A stretch of 6,151 bases of DNA from Pseudomonadota bacterium (GTDB lineage: Bacteria > Pseudomonadota > Gammaproteobacteria > Steroidobacterales > Steroidobacteraceae): NCBI GenBank assembly GCA_021815905.1, contig JAKAZP010000163.1, forward strand, positions 1 to 6,151, written 5' to 3'. Below the pieces are notes generated by a model. That model worked only from the letters and a program-made list of their open reading frames with translations, did not search any database and was not told the DNA's origin. The stretch's first letter is position 1; each line of letters opens with the position of its first letter. Positions 1 through 4,805 of the stretch are shown here, one piece after another. Both the position numbers and the translations under genes were made by a program.

Positions 1-1080
1 GAGGGCGCAAGCCATGCCGTCGATGTCGCCCGCGTGCCAGACCAGCTTCTGCCCCCCGTACTCCTGCAGCATGAACCCGAGCCCGTAGGCGTAGAACCGG
101 CCGTGCGGCGTCTGGGTGCGCATCCACCGACCGAGGTCGGAATGCGTCTGCACGATCTCCTGGGGCGACTCCATCGCGGCAATGACGGAGGGATCGAGCA
201 CCGTCCTGCCCTCGTACCGGCCGTCCGCGAGCAGCATGATGAGCCAGTGGCTCATGTCGTTCACGCTGGAATTGATGTTTCCGACGGGTGCGAACACATC
301 CGCGTCGCCGGCCCAGAACCTGCGGATGACACGGACCTTGCCATCCACCCTGCCGTGCGGCACCGCCACATCGGTGGCCCGCTCGAGCGCCTCCGTGGTG
401 GTGACCGTACGCGTCATCCCGAGCGGCGCGAAGAAACGAGCGGCGACATACCGGTTCCAGGACTCTCCGGTGATCGCCGGGATCAGCCGGGACGCGACGA
501 GATACATGGTGTTGTTGTAGCAGAAGTGGGCCCGAAATCCGTAGCGGGGCTTCTGGAACCTCAGCCGCCGGATGACGTTGTCCGCCGTGTCGCGGGAGGT
601 GTACCACATCATGGTCGGATCGCAGTAACCGGTGCGGTGCGAGAGCAGATCGCGAAGGGTGATCTCCTGCGTCACGTAGGGACTCGCGAGACGAAAGTCC
701 GGGAGATACTTCACCACCCGGGCGTCCCATACGAGCTTTCCCGCCGACACCAGGGTCCCGAGCGATGCCGCCGTGAAGGCCTTGCTGTTGGAGGCGATCG
801 TGAACAGGGTGTCGGCGTCGACGCGCCCCGGCTTGCCCAGCTCGCGAACACCGTAGCCGCGCGCGAGCACGACGCGCCCATCCTTCACCACCGCCACCGC
901 GAGTCCCGGCACCTTCCACTCGGCCATCGCCGAGCGCACGTACGCGTCGAGTCCGGCGAGCGGCGCCTGCGAGCCACGCGCCGCAGGGACGCTCAGGGAG
1001 AGTGAGCACGACAGTGCCGCGAGCAGGGCCCGTGCCCGCGCGTGAGAGCCCTGGCAGCCGACCCGATGAGCACTTCGCAT
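1..1080 (-). CDS. Secreted serine hydrolase of the beta-lactamase/PBP (class C, AmpC-like) fold, C-terminus cut off by the window edge
   Basis: The open frame gives 360 residues with no stop before position 1. The start is the first ATG after an in-frame TGA at 1111-1113, and a G-run at 1086-1093 can act as ribosome binding site. The N-terminus has basic residues, a hydrophobic stretch (about 17-32) and an Ala-rich site near 'VPAARG', so export to the periplasm is likely. All three active-site motifs of the serine beta-lactamase family (PF00144) are visible: SxxK as SNSK (nucleophile S97, K100), YxN as YNN (Y188, N190), and HxG as HAG (H349-G351) in place of the KTG of true AmpC enzymes. The stretch around 265-285 (PVGNINSSVNDMSHWL) matches the lipid- or peptide-directed esterase/peptidase subgroup, which often carries an extra C-terminal lipocalin-like domain that would lie outside this window. 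The substrate cannot be read from the sequence; esterase, D-aminopeptidase or other peptidase activity is more likely than beta-lactam resistance. It is transcribed away from the yccF unit. Confidence 0.93.
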   Translation of the reverse strand, partial: MRSAHRVGCQGSHARARALLAALSCSLSLSVPAARGSQAPLAGLDAYVRSAMAEWKVPGLAVAVVKDGRVVLARGYGVRELGKPGRVDADTLFTIASNSKAFTAASLGTLVSAGKLVWDARVVKYLPDFRLASPYVTQEITLRDLLSHRTGYCDPTMMWYTSRDTADNVIRRLRFQKPRYGFRAHFCYNNTMYLVASRLIPAITGESWNRYVAARFFAPLGMTRTVTTTEALERATDVAVPHGRVDGKVRVIRRFWAGDADVFAPVGNINSSVNDMSHWLIMLLADGRYEGRTVLDPSVIAAMESPQEIVQTHSDLGRWMRTQTPHGRFYAYGLGFMLQEYGGQKLVWHAGDIDGMACAL

Positions 1081-1113
1081 GGCAACACCCCCCGCTGCGA
1101 GACGAAAGGGTCA

Positions 1114-1119
1114 AAGATA
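1114..1119 (-). promoter_or_regulatory. Possible -10 box for the serine hydrolase gene
   Basis: On the minus strand the hexamer TATCTT (4 of 6 matches to TATAAT) lies in the only A/T-rich patch (about 1103-1125) of this intergenic region, 33 bases upstream of the ATG. No good -35 box is seen at the usual spacing, so this is a weak, position-based suggestion. Confidence 0.25.
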
Positions 1120-1214
1120 TCAGTTGTCGCCGCTCATCGCCGCCTCGAGCCCGCGTCGCTCCCCTGCGGAGCGCTCATCATGCCGTCAGCCGGGCAAGGC
1201 GGCCGCACCGGGCC

Positions 1215-1265
1215 GCGCGTGACCGGCGCTGACGCCGGATCCGGCGCCGGCCGGCGCGTGACCGG
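1215..1265. repeat. Intergenic direct repeat with nested palindromes (hairpin cluster)
   Basis: The 12-mer GCGCGTGACCGG occurs at 1215-1226 and again at 1254-1265, a 39-base period. Between the copies lie a hairpin CCGGCG-CTGA-CGCCGG (1223-1238, 6-bp stem with tetraloop), a 14-bp perfect palindrome CGCCGGATCCGGCG (1233-1246) and the palindrome CCGGCGCCGG (1241-1250). The block sits in the divergent spacer between the serine hydrolase and yccF. It could be an operator, an RNA structure or a decayed small palindromic repeat. No T-tract follows, so it is not a standard intrinsic terminator. Confidence 0.55.
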
Positions 1266-1286
1266 GAAGCTCGCACGGTGGACAAT
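1258..1286 (+). promoter_or_regulatory. Weak candidate promoter for the yccF-MFS unit
   Basis: GTGACC (1258-1263, 4 of 6 to the -35 consensus) is separated by exactly 17 bases from GACAAT (1281-1286, 4 of 6 to the -10 consensus). This would give a leader of roughly 45 bases before the ATG at 1338. The -35 part lies inside the right copy of the 12-bp direct repeat, so the repeat could act as an operator. The matches are modest and chance occurrence is possible. Confidence 0.25.
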
Positions 1287-1324
1287 GGCGGCGGTACCGG
1301 ACCCATCGCGACCGGAATCGTCCC

Positions 1325-1333
1325 GGGGGAGAG
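1325..1333 (+). promoter_or_regulatory. Ribosome binding site that fixes the yccF start
   Basis: GGGGGAGAG ends four bases before the ATG at 1338. It supports that ATG over the in-frame GTG at 1278, whose extra 20 residues (Gly/Pro/Thr-rich) do not look like YccF. Confidence 0.75.
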
Positions 1334-1337
1334 CTTC

Positions 1338-1727
1338 ATGCGGCTTCTCGGCAATGTCATCTGGCTCGTATTTGGCGGCTTCGTCATGGGCCTCGGGTGG
1401 TGGGTGGCGGGCGTCATCGCGGCCATCACCGTCATCGGGATCCCCTACGCCATCGCGGCGTTCCGCATCGGCACCTTCTCGTTCTGGCCTTTCGGACGGG
1501 AAATCGCCGACGTCCCATCGGCGAGCGAGTCCCGACGGACTTTGATCCTGATCGGCAACATCCTGTGGATCGTGTTCGGCGGACTGTGGCTCGCGCTGGG
1601 CCACCTGCTGTGGGCTCTGCTGTTCGCGGTGACGATCCTCGGCATTCCCTTCGCGCTCCAGCACGTGAAGCTCGCGCGCCTCTCGCTCATGCCCTACGGC
1701 AAGACCATCGTGGTGCTGCCGCCGTGA
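1338..1727 (+). CDS. yccF: YccF-domain (DUF307) inner-membrane protein
   Basis: The product has 129 residues and consists of two tandem YccF repeats 68 residues apart. Residues 5-15 (GNVIWLVFGGF) repeat as 73-83 (GNILWIVFGGL), VIGIP at 32-36 repeats as ILGIP at 100-104, and WPFG near 50-53 repeats as MPYG at 118-121. Each repeat has a hydrophobic hairpin followed by an amphipathic tail, so it should be an integral inner-membrane protein. E. coli YccF is somewhat longer (about 148 residues) and shows the same IGIP...PxG signature. The biochemical role of the family is unknown. The ATG at 1338 was chosen for its strong Shine-Dalgarno and because family homology begins there. The TGA overlaps the GTG start of the exporter gene (GTGA, 1724-1727), which implies co-transcription and translational coupling. 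Confidence 0.92.
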   Translation: MRLLGNVIWLVFGGFVMGLGWWVAGVIAAITVIGIPYAIAAFRIGTFSFWPFGREIADVPSASESRRTLILIGNILWIVFGGLWLALGHLLWALLFAVTILGIPFALQHVKLARLSLMPYGKTIVVLPP

Positions 1728-3010
1728 ATGCCCCGGTGCCTGCAGCCGTGACCGACCGATCATCGCCGTTCTCCAACCGGGATTTCCGCCTGCTCTTCGC
1801 CGGCAGCTCGATCTCGGCGATCGGCGATCAGTTCACGCTGGTGGCGCTGCCCTGGCTGGTGCTCGAGCTGACGGGCGACCCCGCGCAGCTCGGGATCGTG
1901 CTGGCGGTCATGGCGGTGCCGCGGGCCGCGTTCATGCTGGTGGGCGGGGCCGTGGTCGACCGCCTGTCGCCGCGCCGGGTTCTCCTGTCCGCTCGAATCG
2001 CCAACGCGGTCCTGACCGGCCTGCTCGCGGCATTGGTGCTCCGCGGCGCCATCAACATGCCGGCGCTCTACGTGCTCGCGATCGGCGTCGGTCTCTCGAC
2101 CGCCTTCGCGTATCCCGCGGGCGGCTCCCTCCTGCCGCAGCTCGTGCCGCCCCGGCAACTCCAGGCCGCCAACTCGAGTCTGGTGGGAATGCGGCAGCTC
2201 AGCCTGCTGGTCGGGCCCGCGCTCGCCGGCTTGCTCATCCGTGCGGGCTCGGGAGCCACGGGCGGGGCGCGAGGCACCGGTCTCGCATTCGCGGTCGACG
2301 CGCTGAGCTTTCTGTTCTCGGTGGCCTCGCTCTTCATGATCCGTATTGCGAGCGACCGCCAGCGGCAGACTCCGGCCGCGGGAGTGCTGGCAAACATCCG
2401 CGAAGGCCTCCACGCCCATTGGCGGGATCCGCAGTTGCGGGCATTCATCTCCTACATGGCCCTCGTTTCGGTGCTGGTCGGAGGGCCCCTGCAGGTCTGT
2501 CTGCCACTGCTCGCGCGCACGCGCCTGAACGAAGGCGCCGCGGGGTATGGAATCCTGATGACTTCGTACGGCGCCGGCATGCTGCTCGGCAGCCTCACCT
2601 CCGTGCCGATCACGCGGCTCGCGCGCGGGCAGCTCGGCCTGATGGTGCTCGGCGTCGACGCCCTCAACGGGCTGGCGTTCGCGGCGCTCGGCGCCATTCA
2701 CTCCCTGCCGGTCGCCGGCGGGCTGCTGCTGCTCGTGGGTACGTTCGCGGGCACGGTGCAGATCGCCGTCATGACCTGGCTGCAACATCGCGTGCCCCAG
2801 GCGATGCTGGGCAGGACCATGAGCCTGGTGATGTTCACGTTCATGGGCCTCGCGCCGCTCGCCGCGGCGGTCGCCGGAGGGCTCCTGAAGGTGATTCCGC
2901 TCGCGCACCTCCTCGCGATCGCCGGACTCAGCCTGACCGCCGTCGCGCTCGTGTGTCTCACGCGGCCGAGCCTGCGTGCGATCGCGCTCCGGGCGCCCTC
3001 CGCCGGCTGA
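1724..3010 (+). CDS. Major facilitator superfamily exporter, MFS_3/EntS-like
   Basis: The 428-residue product has the length and hydrophobic pattern of a 12-helix MFS transporter. TM1 begins at about residue 21 after 'FSNRDFRLLFAGSSIS'. GDQFTLVALPWLV (34-46) and a motif-A variant in the loop between helices 2 and 3 (G74/G75, D79-R80, R84-R85) follow. YPAGGSLLPQLVPPRQLQAAN (130-150) is typical of the MFS_3 group (PF05977), which includes the enterobactin exporter EntS and macrolide exporters. A hydrophilic central loop (about 207-238) contains the usual 'IREGL...DPQLR' segment. The second half has VPQAMLGRTMSL (357-368), a counterpart of motif A. It is therefore an inner-membrane, probably proton-driven, exporter of a small molecule; the substrate is not predictable. 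The start is the GTG at 1724, which overlaps the yccF stop by four bases; GTGs at 1736 and 1748 are alternatives. There is no clear Shine-Dalgarno, in line with translational coupling. No siderophore or antibiotic gene is adjacent. Confidence 0.93.
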   Translation: MNAPVPAAVTDRSSPFSNRDFRLLFAGSSISAIGDQFTLVALPWLVLELTGDPAQLGIVLAVMAVPRAAFMLVGGAVVDRLSPRRVLLSARIANAVLTGLLAALVLRGAINMPALYVLAIGVGLSTAFAYPAGGSLLPQLVPPRQLQAANSSLVGMRQLSLLVGPALAGLLIRAGSGATGGARGTGLAFAVDALSFLFSVASLFMIRIASDRQRQTPAAGVLANIREGLHAHWRDPQLRAFISYMALVSVLVGGPLQVCLPLLARTRLNEGAAGYGILMTSYGAGMLLGSLTSVPITRLARGQLGLMVLGVDALNGLAFAALGAIHSLPVAGGLLLLVGTFAGTVQIAVMTWLQHRVPQAMLGRTMSLVMFTFMGLAPLAAAVAGGLLKVIPLAHLLAIAGLSLTAVALVCLTRPSLRAIALRAPSAG

Positions 3011-3074
3011 GGACATCGGGCGCCGCCCGCTCGGGCGTGCCGGCGGCCCGCGCGCGCCTCCGTGGCCGGCTCGA
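3011..3074. other. GC-rich spacer between convergent genes with a short inverted repeat
   Basis: This spacer lies between the exporter stop and the zinc ribbon gene's TAA. It contains CGCCCG-CT-CGGGCG (3024-3037), which can form a tight hairpin, and other G/C-rich self-complementary stretches (GCCGGCGGCC at 3039-3048). It is the expected place for transcription of both genes to end, but there is no T-run on either side, so a standard intrinsic terminator cannot be claimed. Confidence 0.3.
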
Positions 3075-3515
3075 TTACCGCTGGAACAGGTCCTTGATCC
3101 TGTCGAAGAACGTGCGGGAGTGCATGTGCCGCAGAACCGAGGCCCACTTGTTCTCCGCGAGCAGTTTGCGCTCCAGATCCGACTCTTCTCTCTTCATGAC
3201 CTCGAGAACCCTCGTATCCTCGTCCGCCTCCAGCCAGTATCCGTGTTGGTTGGGACAGAACTCCATCTCGAGATCGTAAAACCGGTAGCGGAACTTCTGC
3301 AGCGCGGCGGCGCACTCCGGGCACTTGTCGGGGGTCGCCTCGGAGCTGAACGCGAGGGTCCCCTTCCAGCGATCGCCGAAGTCGAAGACCTCGTCCTCGA
3401 GCTCCTGCAGCTCGTCGTGCTCGAACCACATTCCCTTGCACGACGGGCAGGAATTCACCTTGAGCTTGTGCCGGGTCGTGGGCATCAGCTCCACATTGCA
3501 TCTGGGGCACTTCAT
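3075..3515 (-). CDS. Small soluble protein with two TFIIB-type zinc ribbons
   Basis: The product has 146 residues with no signal peptide or membrane segment. The first ribbon is C3-x2-C6 ... C23-x2-C26 in the context 'CPSCKGMWFEHDEL', the hallmark of zf-TFIIB (PF13453) proteins. The second is C65-x2-C68 ... C87-x3-H91 in the context 'CPNQHGYWLEADE', where a histidine probably replaces the last cysteine, as in other members of this family. The tail (about 100-146) is charged and predicted helical (EVMKREESDLERKLL), ending in basic and aromatic residues. It is presumably a cytoplasmic zinc-binding protein that contacts nucleic acid or protein; the function of these bacterial proteins is not established. 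The ATG at 3513-3515 was chosen over an upstream in-frame start at 3584 because GGAGG (3521-3525) lies five bases before it, the zinc ribbon begins immediately after it, and a TATAAT box lies inside the longer version. It stands alone, convergent with the exporter and divergent from the alpha/beta hydrolase. Confidence 0.9.
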   Translation of the reverse strand: MKCPRCNVELMPTTRHKLKVNSCPSCKGMWFEHDELQELEDEVFDFGDRWKGTLAFSSEATPDKCPECAAALQKFRYRFYDLEMEFCPNQHGYWLEADEDTRVLEVMKREESDLERKLLAENKWASVLRHMHSRTFFDRIKDLFQR

Positions 3516-3533
3516 CCGGGCCTCCGTTCGTGG

Positions 3534-3552
3534 GCCTCGAGCGATTCGAGGC
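3534..3552. repeat. 7-bp inverted repeat in the leader/start region of the zinc ribbon gene
   Basis: GCCTCGA (3534-3540) and TCGAGGC (3546-3552) are perfect complements around a five-base loop. The element lies just downstream of the minus-strand -10 box (3558-3563), where transcription would start, and just upstream of the Shine-Dalgarno (3521-3525). It could be an operator overlapping the start point or a 5'-leader hairpin limiting translation. There is no direct evidence for either role. Confidence 0.45.
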
Positions 3553-3557
3553 GCGCG

Positions 3558-3563
3558 ATTATA
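3558..3563 (-). promoter_or_regulatory. -10 box (perfect TATAAT) of the zinc ribbon gene promoter
   Basis: Read on the minus strand this is an exact TATAAT, rare in DNA this GC-rich, 42 bases upstream of the ATG. The sequence about 17 bases further upstream (CCGTGC at 3581-3586) is a poor -35 match, so an activator or a -35-independent promoter is possible. The predicted transcript starts near 3551 with a leader of about 35 bases. Confidence 0.6.
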
Positions 3564-3589
3564 GCAACGCCCGCTGGCGAGCACGGCCT

Positions 3590-3612
3590 CCCCGGCGGGC
3601 GGCTCGCCGGGG
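3590..3612. repeat. Perfect 8-bp inverted repeat between the divergent promoters
   Basis: CCCCGGCG (3590-3597) pairs with CGCCGGGG (3605-3612) around a seven-base loop. It sits upstream of the TATAAT box of the zinc ribbon gene and upstream of the -10-like box of the alpha/beta hydrolase gene, so a bound dimeric regulator could affect both. The same sequence would form a very stable hairpin in RNA, but no T-tract follows on either strand. Confidence 0.45.
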
Positions 3613-3631
3613 CTTCAAGCGCGCACTCGGC

Positions 3632-3637
3632 TAGACT
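3632..3637 (+). promoter_or_regulatory. Weak -10-like box for the alpha/beta hydrolase gene
   Basis: TAGACT matches four of six positions of the -10 consensus and lies 38 bases before the ATG. No convincing -35 box is present at 16-18 bases upstream. The call rests mainly on position. Confidence 0.25.
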
Positions 3638-3675
3638 CGGGGGAGAATACCAACCTGCGATCGAACCGAGGAGCC

Positions 3676-4617
3676 ATGGCCTACGTACCCCGGCGCGAGC
3701 CGCGATCCGACAGCCTCACCGTACGCGGCCTGCGTCATCGCGTCACCTGGTGGGGTGAGCGCACCGGGACGCCGATCGTGCTGCTGCACGGATTCATGGA
3801 CTGCGGCGCCACATGGCAGTTCCTGGTCGATTGTCTGCCGCAGGCCTGGTCGCTCGCCGCTCCCGACTGGCGCGGGTTCGGCCACAGCGAGCGGGCGGCC
3901 GGTGGATACTGGTTCCCGGACTATTTCGCCGATCTCGAGGCGCTGCTCGATGACCTGGTGCCGCAAGGACGAGCGCGCCTCATCGGCCACAGCATGGGAG
4001 CGAACATCGCGCAGCTCTACGGCGGCATTCGACCCGGGCGACTCGAGTGGCTCGTGAGCCTCGAAGGCCTCGGGCTCCCGGCATCGAGCCCGCAGGAGGC
4101 TCCCACGCGACTCGCGCAATGGCTGGACGAGCTGCGCCAGCCGCCCCGCGAGCGTCGATATCGCTCGGTCGGCGACCTCGCCGCTTACCTCGAGGCGCGA
4201 AATCCGAGGCTGACGCGCGAGCGCGCCGAATTCATCGCCCGGGCCTGGACGCGGCCGGTCTCCTCGGCCGGCGAACCGACGAAGGGTACGGACGGCGCGG
4301 CAGGCGAAATCGAGCTGCTGTTCGATGCCCGGCATCGGCTCGTCAATCCGGCGCTCTATCGCCGCGAGGAAGCGCAGGCCTGCTGGAGGCGATTCGATGC
4401 CCCGGTTCTGCTCGTCACCGGTGGGGAGTCCGGTCACGCCGCCAGACGCGAAGCCAACGCGGACTCGCTGCGCCGGCACGTCCGCGACCTGCGCATCGCG
4501 ACCGTGGCCGGGGTCGGCCACATGATGCATCACGAGGATCCCGCGGCGGTGGCCCAGCACATCGTGCGATTCGAGCGGGAGTGCGCGGCCGCGAGGGGCC
4601 TCCCGGTCGAGCGGTGA
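3676..4617 (+). CDS. Alpha/beta-fold hydrolase, serine nucleophile
   Basis: The 313-residue product has the usual length for a single-domain alpha/beta hydrolase and no signal peptide, so it is probably cytoplasmic. In order: the oxyanion motif LLHGFMD (36-42, HG at 38-39), DWRGFGHS (64-71), the nucleophile elbow GHSMG (104-108, serine 106), a cap region with many charged residues (about 137-235), strand 7 APVLLVTGGESG (242-253) and the catalytic-histidine segment GVGHMMHHEDP (279-289, H282). The usual aspartate after strand 7 is not evident. E130 in 'VSLEGLGLP' after strand 6 is the best acid candidate, 24 residues after the nucleophile, the same spacing as in DhaA/LinB-type haloalkane dehalogenases; here the nucleophile is serine, so an esterase, lipase or other hydrolase activity is expected rather than dehalogenation. 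The substrate is unknown. The start has GAGGAG (3668-3673) only two bases before the ATG, a short spacing, but no other start fits. It is monocistronic by appearance. Confidence 0.93.
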   Translation: MAYVPRREPRSDSLTVRGLRHRVTWWGERTGTPIVLLHGFMDCGATWQFLVDCLPQAWSLAAPDWRGFGHSERAAGGYWFPDYFADLEALLDDLVPQGRARLIGHSMGANIAQLYGGIRPGRLEWLVSLEGLGLPASSPQEAPTRLAQWLDELRQPPRERRYRSVGDLAAYLEARNPRLTRERAEFIARAWTRPVSSAGEPTKGTDGAAGEIELLFDARHRLVNPALYRREEAQACWRRFDAPVLLVTGGESGHAARREANADSLRRHVRDLRIATVAGVGHMMHHEDPAAVAQHIVRFERECAAARGLPVER

Positions 4618-4619
4618 CT

Positions 4620-4673
4620 CGGAGGCGCCTTCGACTGCGGGCAATGGCGCGCGGCCGGATACCGGCGCCTCCG
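4620..4673. repeat. 10-bp perfect inverted repeat after the alpha/beta hydrolase stop
   Basis: CGGAGGCGCC (4620-4629) pairs perfectly with GGCGCCTCCG (4664-4673) across a 34-base loop, starting three bases after the hydrolase TGA. It could end or stabilise the hydrolase transcript, or be a regulator site just upstream of the -10-like box at 4683. There is no T-tract, so an intrinsic terminator is not supported. Confidence 0.45.
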
Positions 4674-4682
4674 CCTGCGAGG

Positions 4683-4688
4683 TAAACT
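4683..4688 (+). promoter_or_regulatory. -10-like box upstream of the leader ORF and sensor gene
   Basis: TAAACT (4 of 6 matches to TATAAT) stands out in a GC-rich spacer. The -35 position (TACCGG at 4660-4665, 17-base spacing) is a poor match and overlaps the right arm of the inverted repeat. Transcription from here would start near 4695 and include the short ORF at 4716. Confidence 0.35.
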
Positions 4689-4715
4689 GCGGCTCCCGAT
4701 CCAGGGTATCGCCGC

Positions 4716-4805
4716 ATGTCGACAGCGCCCGGACGCCGAGCGTCTCCCCACAGCTTCGGGTATCGCGAGCACGGTGGACCGCCGCCCGACAGGCAGCCCG
4801 CATGA
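4716..4805 (+). CDS. Possible 29-residue leader ORF coupled to the sensor gene
   Basis: An ATG at 4716 opens a 29-codon frame ending in TGA at 4803-4805. The stop overlaps the sensor gene's ATG as ATGA (4802-4805), the classic coupling arrangement. AGGG (4703-4706) lies nine bases before the start, and a -10-like box lies at 4683-4688. The predicted peptide is hydrophilic and rich in Pro, Arg, Gly and Ser, with no domain that I recognise. The sensor gene itself has only a weak Shine-Dalgarno (AGGCAG at 4791-4796), so coupling would make sense. A frame this short could be open by chance in GC-rich DNA. Confidence 0.35.
   Translation: MSTAPGRRASPHSFGYREHGGPPPDRQPA

Noticed and set aside
34..1005. 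Plus-strand open frame (323 codons) opposite the serine hydrolase
   Set aside because: The minus strand encodes all three beta-lactamase-family motifs in order; the plus frame has no domain and typical shadow composition.
1278..1337. GTG at 1278 as the yccF start
   Set aside because: The added residues do not resemble YccF, and a strong Shine-Dalgarno precedes the ATG at 1338.
1397..1723. Longer start for the exporter inside yccF
   Set aside because: The added 109 residues are Arg/His-rich, out of frame with yccF, and unlike any MFS N-terminus; homology begins just after the GTG at 1724.
1728..1730. ATG immediately after the yccF stop as the exporter start
   Set aside because: That frame reaches a stop after seven codons and is not the exporter frame.
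1760..3016. Minus-strand open frame (418 codons) opposite the exporter
   Set aside because: The plus strand encodes a complete MFS transporter with family motifs; the antisense frame is Glu/Arg/Gln-rich with no recognisable domain.
3516..3584. Upstream in-frame ATG at 3584 for the zinc ribbon protein
   Set aside because: The extension lies across a perfect TATAAT box, precedes a good Shine-Dalgarno for the ATG at 3515, and adds residues unrelated to the family.
3590..3612. Inverted repeat read as an intrinsic terminator
   Set aside because: No T-tract follows on either strand, and both flanking genes are transcribed away from it.
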